A DNA stretch of 64,000 nucleotides from Antitrichia curtipendula (lineage: Eukaryota > Streptophyta > Bryopsida > Hypnales > Leucodontaceae), in the NCBI GenBank assembly GCA_951230915.1, contig OX579635.1:34348001-34412000 (forward strand). The letters run 5' to 3'. This document shows, one piece after another, positions 24,101 to 35,182 of the stretch; within the stretch, counting starts at the first letter, position 1, and each line of letters opens with the position of its first letter. The notes beneath the pieces are model-generated. The model saw only the letters and a program-made list of their open reading frames with translations. It ran no database searches and had not been told where the DNA came from. Position numbers and translations under genes: made by a program.

Positions 24101-26122
24101 CATAATTGAATAGAGGAAGACAAAATACCTCCTTCAACCACTCAGAACCAAGCGCGGGATTTGCAACTGCAACAATCTTTGACAGTTTCTTGTAGAGCTT
24201 CTCCTTAGAATCTTTAATCGAAACTCGCATGGCCATTGCCACTCCCTCCTTCGTAGCTTCACTAGGTGGAGTGTCTTCGTTATACTTCCTGACTGCGGCA
24301 TCAGCAGCCGACGCAATGTCTTGCTGAAGAAAGAGAAAATCGATTTCGGACCTCAACACGGTAGCACCATTTTAGAGTACAACGAAGTGATCCTTCACTC
24401 ATACAAAGCATGCAATATCATCAAATAGACAGAACTTCATACCTTGAATATGAACGACGTAAAGATCTCAAGCGGCATACTGTACCAAGTCTTGCGAGAA
24501 TTTTAGCTACAAGTGTGCGCTTCTTCTGGACTAAGGAGCTCATGGAATTTCTCAAGTCCCATGACCCCGTACTTCTGGACCCGATATAGGGTATGTACGA
24601 GGTTCGTTTTAATATGAGAATTCTCCGTCTGCCTGAACCAGAGAATGACAAGAACATCAAATATCACTAGAAACATGAATGAATTGAATCAATACCAGAA
24701 TTATAGAAACTCCAACACATGAATGAACCCAGCATGACCTCGCTTATTTGTTTATGTCGTGCATTGCCTGCATAGCCACTCCAATTCGATTCCTAGTGTC
24801 GAGGACAATAGCATCAATACTGACATGCCAAGCCGCCTCGGTGCTGTGAAGCCTCTGGATGTGCTTCATCCAAGCAATTTGTCTGTGATTACCATCACAG
24901 ACATAAAACTTGTAATCCAGCAAATGCTTCAACGATGTCTGCGACTTCAAGAATACGTTGAACTTGTCGTTCGCCGCATTCTAATGTGGTCCCCATTCAG
25001 TTTTCTCAGCATCTGAAAATACAGCTGATTGTCCTTGCTCATCAGATGTAGAGACGTAGAATACTCTTGCGCCTTCGTCGTATCCACGACTAAATTGATT
25101 CTCTAACAGTGTAAGGTCACATTCCAAGGTTGGTCGTACCATTGGCATTGGAACCATCCTACATAGAGGTATCTTCATACGAGACTGATCAGAGAAAGTG
25201 AGCCTCAGACTGGAAATGATAGAAACTGTGTCCATCGTCTGGGATCGCCGAATGTCATCTTCCATGTAGTGGGGTTCAATTCCCCGAATTCTATCATCCT
25301 CCAGCTCGTCAACCTCGATGACCTCGTCGGTGGAGCAATCGTATGGTTCCTTCCACTATTAGCCACACACATGAAACAGAAAATTAATAAATACTGATAT
25401 TACTCCAATCAATGAATGGTAGACTTATGGGTGTGTGAGCCAATGATAAACCTTGTTTATATCCTCAAGAGAATGAACTTACTGGATTGAACAATCCAGG
25501 AGATTCAACCACGGCCCCCCAATAAAACAAACTAAATGCCACATATGCATTTCTCTGCTAAGGATCTGTAGTTTCCACAGCACAAGATATAAATGTCCTT
25601 GTCTCCATCTACTGCAGAGGTAACCTCATCATCTTGATGATTACATGTACAGAAGTCATGAACCTCAACATCATTGGATCCCAGTGAAGTACAAGTAGAC
25701 TCAAGAGGGGGCATGCGACCATCCCTATACATATCATCCAGTGCTTGATCTAGGTCACGTAATAGATTGTCAAGGTTTACCACTGCCATGGGAACCTCCT
25801 CAGAAAGCTCAGGGACACCAACTTCTACGCCGGCTGAATGGACAACTGTAACACCAACCGGTCCAGTATCCTCTTGCATTAAATCCTTAGAAGCCCGCAC
25901 CTGCTAGCAATATAGAGAATAGAGAAGACCACACAATTAGTACACGGTTAAAAAAACGGACAAAACTGTGTAGAACAAGCACGTATGTCGGACATAAGAA
26001 TAAAAGGATACTATATTTGACCCATGAGCACATGCATCCAAGCCCCTCTCGGGGCCAGCATAAAGTTCCCGGTAATCAAGCCAAGCAGCATAGAAAGACC
26101 GAATATAAGAGGTCGTGACCAT
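21103..26122 (-). pseudogene. MULE cargo gene: ParB/Srx-like domain plus beta-class methyltransferase-like domain
   Basis: Many exons can be joined on the minus strand: about 26122-26010, 25900-25635, 25557-25483, 25355-24760, 24632-24443, 24323-24129, ~24040-23827, 23701-23466, ~23377-23285, 23268-22610, 22453-22103, 22018-21745, 21647-~21443, ~21350-21103. FYVCDGNHRQIAWMKH (near 24890) matches the DGxHR core of ParB/sulfiredoxin-like nucleases. VDLIFVDVHEG (near 22380) stands where a beta-class DNA methyltransferase has (D/N)PP(Y/F), and is followed by GALLVMYPAP. VVVDCTAATGSS with HVLAFEED (exons ending 21745 and starting 21647) is SAM motif I and its acidic partner, so motif IV precedes motif I. 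A Lys/Glu-rich coiled stretch at ~22850-23000 links the halves. Apparent in-frame stops at 24981 (TAG), ~24505 (TAA) and ~23138 (TAG) suggest decay, although exon borders there are my own reading. The first exon's 3' border is uncertain. Confidence 0.68.
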
Positions 26123-26153
26123 AACAAATCGACCAATGGAAAAAACAAAAAGC

Positions 26154-28640
26154 GAACATGCTTGGCAGGCATGGCCGGCTCCCTGGTGCGGTGACCACTA
26201 GAACACAGAGGATCGGGTGAGAACTCCCAATCAAGGCTTAGCTCCGTCAGTTGGGCGCATACCAGTCAAGGAAATATGTGCATGACCCCGTGACCCTTTG
26301 ACCAGATGGTCACAAGGCGCGTGTTGTCTTCCCAAACGGGACTGAGCTCCGTCACCAGAACAAGAACGACTGAAATAAGTTAGGCATGACCCCGTGACCC
26401 TGGGACTTCTCTCGGGGCCGAGACGAGCTCCGCCATGACTAGGCCATGCAGCAGAATGCAAAATTGAAGAGAATGTGACGTGTGACCCAACAGAAGAAAC
26501 AAAAAAAAAATATATCCAAAAGGGATTAGCTGGCTTGTCCAACCTCTGGTGCGGTGATCAAATGGTCACAAGGCGCGTGTTGTCTTCCCGAGAGGGACTG
26601 AGCTCCGTCACAAGAACAAGAACGATCGAAAGAAGTTATGCATGACCGCGTGACCATGGGACTTCTCTCGGGGCCGAGACGAGCTCCGCCGTGACCAAGC
26701 CATGCAGCAGAATGCAAAACTGAAGAGAACGTGACGTGAGACCCAACTGGAGAAACAAAAAAATAATATATCCAAAAGGGACTGGCTGGCTTATTCAACC
26801 TCAGGTGCGGTGACCAGATGGTCACAGTGGAGCGGATGGTTTCCTCGAGAGGGACTGAGCTCCGTCCCGAAATCAGAACGATCACAAGAAGTTATGCATG
26901 ACCCCGTGACCCTGGGATATCTCTCGGGGCCGAGACGAGCTCCGCCGTGACCAAGCCATGCAGCAGAATGGAAAACTGAAGAGAACGTGACGTGAGACCC
27001 AACTGGAGAAACAAAAAAATAATATATCCAAAAGGGACTGGCTGGCTTGTCCGGCCTCAGGTGCGGTGACCAGATGGTCACAACGGAGCGGGTGGTTTCT
27101 CCGAGAAGGACTGAGCTCCGTCCCGAAACCAGAACGATCACAAAAAGTTATGCATGACCCCGTGACCCTGGGATATCTCTCAGGGCCGAGACGAGGCCTC
27201 ACGTGACTAAGCCATGCAGCAGAATGCGAAACTGAAGAGATTGTGACGTGAGACCCAACTGGAGAAACAAAAAAATAATATATCCAAAAGGGACTAGCTG
27301 GCTTGTCCAACCTCTGGTGCGGTGACCAAATGGTCCCAAGGCGTGTGTTGTCTTCTCGAGAGGGACTGAGCTCCGTCACGAGAACAAGAACGATCGAAAG
27401 ATGTTATGCATGACCGCGTGACCATGGGACTTCTGTCGGGGCCGAGACGAGCTCCGCCGTGACCAAGCCATGCAGCAGAATGCAAAACTGAAGAGAACGT
27501 GACGTGAGACCCAACTGGAGAAACAAAAAAAAAATATATCCAAAGGGGACTAGCTGGCTTGTCTGGCCTCTGGTGCGGTGACCAAATGGTCACAAGGCGC
27601 GTGTTGTCTTCCCGAGAGGGACTGAGCTCCGTCACGAGAACAAGAACGATCGAAAGATGTTATGCATGACCGCGTGACCATGGGACTTCTCTCGGGGCTG
27701 AGACGAACTCCGCCGTGACAAGGCCATGCAGCAGAATGCCAAACTGAAGAGAACGTGACGTGAGATCCAACTGGAGAAACAAAAAAATAATATATCCAAA
27801 AGGGACTGGCTGGCTTGTCCAACCTCTGGTGCGGTGACCAAATGGTCCCAAGGCGTGTGTTGTCTTCCCGAGAGGGACTGAGCTCCGTCATGAGAACAAG
27901 AACGATCGAAAGATGTTATGCATGACCGCGTGACCATGGGACTTCTCTCGGGGCTGAGACGAGCTCCGCCAAGACAAGGCCATGCAGCAGAATGCAAAAC
28001 TGAAGAGAACGTGACGTGAGACCCAACTGGAGAAACAAAAAAATAATATATCCAAAAGGGACTGGCTGGCTTGTCTGGCCTCTGGTGCGGTGACCAAATG
28101 GTCACAAGGCGCGTGTTGTCTTCCCGAGAGGGACTGAGCTCCATCACGAGAACAAGAACGATCGAAAGAAGTTATGCATGACCGCGTGACCATGGGACTC
28201 CTCTCGGGGCCGAGACGAGCTCCGCCGTGACAAGGCCATGCAGCAGAATGCGAAACTGAAGAGATTGTGACGTGAGACCCAACTGGAGAAACAAAAAAAT
28301 AATATATCCAAAAGGGACTGGCTGGCTTGTCTGGCCTCTGGTGCGGTGACCAAATGGTCACAAGGCGCGTGTTGTCTTCCCGAGAGGGACTGAGCTCCGT
28401 CCCGAAACCAGAACGATCAGAAGAAGTTATGCATGTCCCCGTGACCCTGGAAAATCTCTCGGGGCCGAGACGAGCTCCGCCATGACCAGGCCATGCAACG
28501 CTTGTACTAAGCTGATGAGAATGTGACCCTAGCACGCAGACAAAAGCAAAAAAGAAATATGAACACGCTTGGCAGGTTTGGCCCCCGCTCGTTGAGGTGA
28601 CCAACTGCCTTGAGCGGATCGGATTGGGCTTGCCTTAAAC
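26154..28640. repeat. ~256-bp tandem array, about nine units, between the two MULE genes
   Basis: The anchor ACTGAGCTCC recurs at 26341, 26597, 26854, 27110, 27365, 27621, 27877, 28133 and 28389, i.e. every 255-257 bp. Inner units are highly similar. The outermost sequence on both sides is a diverged type sharing AACA(T/C)GCTTGGCAGG (26154 and 28561), and the first unit carries an internal deletion. Most units contain two short palindromes, GTGACCAAATGGTCAC (or a variant) and TCTCGGGGCCGAGA. The long minus-strand frames running through the array exist because the unit lacks stops; they repeat the same nonsense peptide and are not genes. The array lies immediately upstream of the cargo gene's 5' end. 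Confidence 0.92.
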
Positions 28641-30490
28641 CCTAATAAAACCTGGCTTTGGATTCAGCCATTCAGGCCGTGGGCAACGTGTACTGAGTCA
28701 TGCATGCGAGACAGGATGAGAAGTTGAGAGTTCAAAACCCTTACCTGGTTCCGAGGAGAGGCTTTTTCCGGACGCACTATTGCTTGTGCCGAGTTTGCCG
28801 AAGGTCCTAGGATTGCGTTCGACCTCCCCGCCCTTGGCCGTAAGTTGTGAACCCCATCCATCTTTGCTTCGCTCGCAACCAACTTCAGATAGTCCACGCT
28901 CCAACGACGTCGAAAATCAGAAACGCAAGGAGAACAATTTTGTCCAAGGGAATGCACCGCTGCGCCAGTCCGGGCTTCCTCGCTGCCCTTCTCTTCCCCG
29001 CTGTTCCTTACCGCTCGTGTCGTCTCCGACGCGCCAGCTGGATCTCCGCCGTCACACACTTCCCGGTCTCCCCATCCTTTCTCGCCGACCTTGACTTCCT
29101 GGGAGAACTGGTGCGTCATTAGTCCTTTGGATGGACTTTACCTTGGATTTCTCTGACGGTGTTTCAATATTTCTCAGTCATAAAATTCGCCATCCGTTGT
29201 TTCCTAAGGTAATGGATAATCCATATATCTTGTGCCTTCTGTCTGGGGGGATAAATTTTATCAATAGTGTGTCAGTGATTCGATTAGTATAATTTATAAA
29301 ACGATTATGACGTTGTGAGTTTACAAGTTCATTAATGTTATTAGCCTTAATCATCAGTTGATAGAGTCACTTAATAGTATTTTCTGTATTCTCAAATTCT
29401 AATATGAAGTTCTACGTAATGGTCTCTTACAGCAGTGACGAAATCCTTATCAGCCCTGGTGGACACGCATAGACAGTGTCGAACATACTCGACACGATTA
29501 CACTCATGGATATTGGCATTTATGCTGTTACGTTTGTTTCTGATCCAGATTCCTTTGATGTACAGTAGTAGTTGTTCGAAGGGTATGGCCTTCAGGGTCC
29601 CCCACGTTTAGTCAAATAATGCTGGGTTATTTCAGAATGTTATATAATGATTACTCATACACGTTAAATACTCCTGGGTCGTTGTTGATACGAATGATCG
29701 AACTGTATTCATCTCAAACGGTAATATCACAGTTTTGTTATTAGTAGCAAATAATATAGTGTATCACATAATATGCATCTTCATGACGCTGGATATTAGT
29801 AATTCATGTTCCTTCCATGCCTGTGTATCTTGACGCATAGCCGTTAGGATTCCCTTGTTTATCACTTTAAATACATCTTGTGAAGTAACTGATTGTCGAA
29901 TGATTGGCTGGAGGAAGCTAACATTGTATTTAATTATTGTCAGACATTTATTGTATTTTGTTACCTAATTAGCTTTGTACCATCACTGTGGGAACAAAAG
30001 TTAATGCCTACCGTCCTAATTAGTGGTCGGGATATCCATTTTCCAATCGCAATGCCTCTTCGGAAGGTTGCCTTGTCATAGAATTTGGTCTTTATTACAA
30101 ATGTTCCGGTTATATTTTATTGCATACGATGTGCTTACATGTTAACGTTGGAGGAGTCTATATTCTTAGTTTTGTAGGACGGCCGAAATCCTCTTAACCA
30201 ACTCCGTTGTTACTTCTAGTGAGGTAAAAAATTAATTATAAATTTCATTATATATAATGACGGCCGTAACGCCAAAGTTGTATAATGAGGCGTTCCTAAT
30301 ATTGGTTTCATTGAATTATAGATAAATTATCATCCTCTGCATCGTCCGGTATGCAGGATTCAGTTTATTTGCTTGCTGTGTTATTTCATGTACCTCCCTG
30401 GACTATGAGTTCGTAGTTTACGTGTTAGAGAGCGTCACATGGTGATCGTGAGATTGTTTGTGTCCATGCTGTGAATTGGAACATTTTGCA
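28641..30490. other. MULE internal spacer before the transposase gene
   Basis: 28641-29120 is G/C-rich with overlapping frames on both strands (28664-29119 minus, 28780-29122 plus) that show no known domain; it may be promoter or leader for the transposase. 29120-30490 is A/T-rich with nothing supported. Confidence 0.5.
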
Positions 30491-33400
30491 ATGTCAGAGT
30501 TTCTGGATATGGTGATCGTGAATGGCGCCGCTGATGGGGTTCCTATACTGTTTCCGGTGGACCTTGATGGTGTCGCTGCGGTGTCCGCCTTTCGATTGGG
30601 TATTAGATTTAACTTACATGCGGACTCTCTGCATATCGATGAAGAAATATTTGACGTAGAGACAAAAGTCCTAACTTACACTGTCGGTCAAGTACCTATT
30701 TTGGAAGGCGTGAATAGATTGTGGCACTTGAAAGCTGGGAAATATAGGGCCTATGGGGTAAGTAATTCTGATCGGTCGGAATCCGCAGACTTAGTGCCTG
30801 ATCAATGTTTTTCTTCTTCGTCATTTCAGATGCCACCTATGAAGGTTCCTAAAGTTGAGCCTGGTGTCTTCACAGTAACCCTTCTCAGCGATGACTCTGA
30901 CATTGAGAACACGGAACCAACTTTGAAAGCATGGGACCGCTCGTCAGATATTCCAGTCCCTAGTTCTAATTTGGGAGAGCAGACTGTTACTGTGATTCCC
31001 AGTACCAAAAGTGCTTCTGTAGCATCGGTAATTGATTGTTTGAAAGGACTTTGTGGACGGAAGGGATTTAGAAATGCTATGTCTAAAATAGATTACGACA
31101 CAATTACAACACACAAGGTTACAGTGCTTCCTTCGAATTTCAATGGCGACGTTATTTTTGAATTACCAGCCGTTGATTTGTTGAGGGCTCCATCATATGC
31201 GAAACAAATGATTGGTATGGATAAGAGGTACGATGGTCATGTGTGGACGAAAACGATTACTACAAATATAACAAACAGTCATGGCTTGTTGTTTCGTACC
31301 TCCGTATGTGTTGGTCATCTCAGATGCGAGAACGGGAATTGCGAGTACTTGGGTCAAGTGCGAAGAACAAATCCAGTAAACGAGTTGGAGTGGGAAGGCT
31401 TCTCTCCTAGCCCGCTTGATATTGGAGTACCGCATCCAACTGGCTCTACCCTTGTCTGCAAGATTTGTAAGGAAGCGCCAAGTTGTATATCTCGTTGCGC
31501 TGTGAGGGTGTATTACGTCTTGGGGAATCCGCTTATAACTCGTGCATTTGTTCATCTCGGCGATCATCAGCATCCCGTCAAGGATGGTGAGCTTCGCGAC
31601 ATGAAGGAGAGGACTCGAAGCCTAATAGGAGATCAAATGGAGAAGACACCAATTGGCAGAAATTCAGCCATTGTTTTGGAGGCCACAAAAGAACTGTTGG
31701 GTGAACTTCTTCTACGCCCTGATGGACAATTGCAGAAGACTTTGAATATTGAAGAACTCGTACCTGTCCTGGATAAATGTAAGTATTTCAGTTCACCCAG
31801 TATTTGTAACGAGGTCGCTTCTTTCAAGTACCTGAGGAGGTTTGGAGTTATGGATAGCATAACAAACTTGCGGGGGGCAAGTACTTGGGCATTTGTTCAA
31901 GAGAGCAAATTCCCAGGTCAAGGCTCTGACAAGGACAAGGTATTTGTCTTCAAAATGTCGGAAGTAGGTCCAGGCAGTGGAGTAGACTTGGTCAAGCGTA
32001 TGCAAAGTGGTGGTGACCTCCAGGATGCTTGGATGATGTTTGATCATGTGAAACGGGTAAAAAGATGGACTACCATGGCATGCCACGTTTATGACAGTGT
32101 ATACTGTCGAGTAATGACCATTGCCATGTGCGACATGCAATCAGAAGACTGTATTGCACAAGTCATATTCTGGACAAACCTAAATTCAGTTCTGCAGAGA
32201 CATGGGGTCCCTAAAACTCAGTTCAAAGGGTTCATGGTAGATAGTGCCCAAGCAAATTGGAATGCGGTACGAATTATCTACGGATCAGGTGACACTAGTG
32301 TACCCATGGAGAATCGAAAGCGGACTTGCCTTTTTCATTGGACCCAATCCATGGAAAAGCATACAAAGGCTGATATACGGGCGGACTTACAAGATCAACA
32401 CCGACTTCTATGCAAACAGTACAAAAATGCCATTTCAACGGAACAATCTGAAGAACGTTACCTTGCGATTAAAGTATGGTGGACCTCATCCGGTGCCACA
32501 ACTGAAGACGGCCTACATCGTTTGGAACTTTGGCTCTCATTTTGGCACTTTCGTTATCGGCAATGGGGGGGATTCATGCAACTGGTAAGTGTATTTCTTC
32601 AGCAAGTCTTATTTTTTTGTTTTGACAAGTGGCAAGTGAATTAATGATGTTAGTCGTTTATACTAATTTGACATGCTTCCGATGTCTTCAGGATCTATTT
32701 GACACGGAGAAGGCCGAGATGCCCTCGTGCAACCTCGCTGAGACTGTACACAATAAGTGGCTTCAACAGTCTGGAAATTGTGAGAACGATTTATACATTG
32801 CCACTGTTGATGATTTTGTCAGAGCGTTTATGCAGATGGTAAAGTATTACCAATACCTTAAAGGCGGAGATGCGGGGACGGGTCTTGGAAAGGAAGAATT
32901 ACTACTCCGCGTTGCCCAACGATCAGCTCAACGAAGCGGGAATCCGAAGATGCTCACTGAAGCTATTTCAAGCCTTCCATCAGTTCAAGAATTTTTTAGT
33001 AGACAACCTCATTTTGAAGGTGAAGAAGTATTTGGATCACAGAAACGAAAGGCGGACCACCCTTTGGGATGCGAGCATGATTCACATAGACCGGATAAAG
33101 TGAACTTCTCACATCCCCGAGTACAGACAAGATCGTGGAAGGCTTCCACAAGTGCTCCTTCTCTAACTCCAATTGTAGAGGATGTGTGCCCAACTATGGA
33201 AGTAGACGTACCTTTGTTTATTGAAACGCGGCAGGAATCCCAGTGCCGTACTCAAGGTCCTTCCTTCCATGTATCATGTATCCAAGAGACCGACTGTGAT
33301 GTCCTGACCTGGCACATTGCAAGACTTCCCCAAACATCTGCAAAGGCATGTTTTGCCCTTCAAGCGAATACAAAGAAGAAATGCACAACAAGAATTGTCT

Positions 33401-34161
33401 CCAATAGCGTCAGCACAGCAGCACCAACATATACAGATATGATGGTGAATTACAAGAAAAATAAAAACAAGCGTATGGAGTTCTATTTTTGCAATGATGA
33501 TATAAAACGTTGTGTGAAGGGGACGAAGCGGAAGTGGGTGTTGTCTAAACCCCCCGTTCCTGACATTTGGCCTGTTAAAAGGGGCACTGCCTTGTCAAAG
33601 CAAGAGATTTTAGCCTTAGAATCAGCTGGCTTCAGACTTCCTCAACGTGAAGTAATTTCACCTCGCAGGTTGTTTGGGGGAGAGTGTGGGGTTGACTTGG
33701 TCAATGCTTATCCCATTCCATTGGCACCTGACGAACATCCTAAATTACGATCAGGAAAAATCATTCGTCGGAACCTCAAGGCACCTACAGGGAAACATGC
33801 AAATAATACTACTTCAGCTATGATATTGAATGCACAAATTCATAGAGTGACTATGGTTCCTCACCCTGGATTTGGATGCATAGTTTGTTTAACTTCTGGA
33901 GTAGAACCGCGGACTGAGCAATACATGCTTATGATTTCATCGTTTCCAGAGTGCACGTGTCCTTATTTCAAAGAGATGAAGACAAAGGCCTTAGGAAAGC
34001 GCGGTCAGTGGTCAAACTGTAAGCACCTTTATTTCCTTCTTATCGTCATCTGTAACCTGCAATCCCCAGTACATGGCTTCATTCATGCTCCCAGTTTTAG
34101 TTTCAATGAGGTGAAGCTAATACTTCTTAGTGGGATACTTAACCACTTAGACCCTAATTAG
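30491..34161 (+). CDS. SWIM-type Mutator-like transposase
   Basis: Moves the enclosing element by DDE-type cut-and-paste. Two main exons, 30491-32584 and 32692-34161, with a GTAAGT donor and a TTCAG acceptor in matching phase, give about 1187 residues. A further 72-bp GTAAGT...TTTCAG segment (30758-30829) could be spliced or kept, since both leave the frame open. Probable catalytic residues are D in AMCDMQSED (~548), D in FMVDSAQANWNA (~584) and E in NLAETVHNKW (~715, first codons of exon 2). The C-terminus has the SWIM zinc-finger pattern CTCPYFKEM...NCKHL (C-x-C-x(n)-C-x-H, ~1119-1145). The start at 30491 is preferred because the leader-like MCPCCELEHFA codons before it lack conservation value. 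No internal stop or frameshift is visible, so the gene may be functional. Homologues I know are abundant in bryophyte and lycophyte genomes. Confidence 0.82.
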
Positions 34162-34794
34162 AGAGAAAGTGCTTATACATTCCCAGAGATCTTTATGTGA
34201 CCACAAGTGTTATTAATGAAGTAGTAGTGAGACCAGAAGGGTCACTACTTGCATTTTCTGAACCTTGTAGGAGTAGGCCATCATATCAAAAAAATGTACT
34301 GGAGTTTTCTGTATTGCTTTTTTAGATTCAGACATTATGTTTTGTGTTTTGAATTAGCATTGTATGAATTTCCACATTTAATTTCAGTACACCGCATAAA
34401 GCAATGGAACCTTCTGAGTTTTGGCGTACAAGTGAAATGCTACAATTCTGTGTAAATGTTTTATGATTCCGAACTGTACAACGAAGGAATGCATAGTTAA
34501 CTAGGTTCATTAACTAGGTTCATTAACCATGCAGCCACTTCAAAACATCAGTTCTCTATAACACTGATCTATTGTCTTCCACGGTTATAAAGCATTGTTA
34601 TTACGCAGTCTTAGGTCCTCAATTAGCTGAACCCTCTTTTGTAAATGTAGTGTCGTCGTTCTCGTAGAAGGCAATATTTTTTAGCGAATCTTTGTCATCA
34701 GTTAGTCATTTGGATTTTGATGAGTTTGTCATTCGGGTAGTTATCCATTTTCATGAGCGAGTTCCAATTTCTGAAGCTCTGATGTTGTGAAGTT

Positions 34795-35172
34795 GTCCCA
34801 TTTATTGTCACCCACCTTTCCCATCCAATTTCTTCATCCACTTTCATCTACTTTGCTACCCATTTGTCATCCAAATTTTTCATCTACTTTTTGGTCCACT
34901 TTTCATCTACTTTTTGGATCCACTTTTCATCTACTTTTTTCATCTAATTTCATCTATTGTCCGCCCCGTGCTTCGTCCATTTCTACGTACATCCGGATTT
35001 TTTTTCATCCATTTCCATCAGTTTACATCATATTTTTTATTCGTGTTCATTCAACTTTATTTTCTTATTTTGAAGAATTTCTTTTTAATAATTAAAATTT
35101 GCCCTCCCCGCTCACCACTTCCTGCTCCCCGCTCTTCGCTCCCCGCTCCCCGCTCACGCGCTAGCAACGCTC
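34795..35172. repeat. Right terminal/subterminal repeat of the MULE
   Basis: Inverted counterpart of the left end: ACTTTTCATC(T/C)-type units from ~34835 to 35010, then C-rich CCCCGCTCACC and GCTCCCCGCTCTTCGCTCC blocks to the terminus at 35172. Confidence 0.8.
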
Positions 35173-35182
35173 TCTTTGGTGC
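35173..35182. repeat. Right 10-bp target-site duplication of the MULE
   Basis: TCTTTGGTGC, identical to 19867-19876. Read on the minus strand it continues the host frame: ATG (35185-35183) then GCA CCA AAG A. Confidence 0.9.

Larger units (their letters stand above)
19877..35172. mobile_element. 15.3-kb Mutator-like element (MULE) with SWIM transposase and ParB/methyltransferase-like cargo
   Basis: The two ends are inverted relatives. Left: GGGGAATGCTGGTATGTGAG followed by G-rich GAGCGG/GCGGGAAGC units. Right, reverse-complemented: GAGCGTTGCTAGCGCGTGAG followed by GCGGGGAGC units and the shared block GGTGAGCGGGGAG. Inside each lies a (GGATGAAAAGT)-type subterminal repeat. Flanking DNA carries a perfect 10-bp duplication. 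The contents in order are the minus-strand ParB/methyltransferase-like gene, a 256-bp tandem array, and the plus-strand SWIM-type DDE transposase. The transposase has no internal stop, so the copy may be young; the cargo gene has stops. The element sits at the start codon of another gene, in line with the known preference of Mutator elements for 5' ends of genes. Confidence 0.85.

Noticed and set aside
26231..28604. Chain of long minus-strand open frames with repeated PFWIYYFFVSPVGSH-type peptides
   Set aside because: They are the translation of the 256-bp repeat in whatever frame lacks stops; 256 is not a multiple of 3, so the frames shift from unit to unit, and there is no domain or splice support.
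28664..29119. Overlapping frames on both strands (151 and ~100 codons)
   Set aside because: G/C-rich region without stops by composition; no domain, and more likely leader or promoter of the MULE transposase.
15464..35172. LTR retrotransposon or retroviral origin
   Set aside because: No long direct terminal repeats, primer-binding site, reverse transcriptase, integrase or protease motif could be found; ends are inverted and the target duplication is 10 bp.
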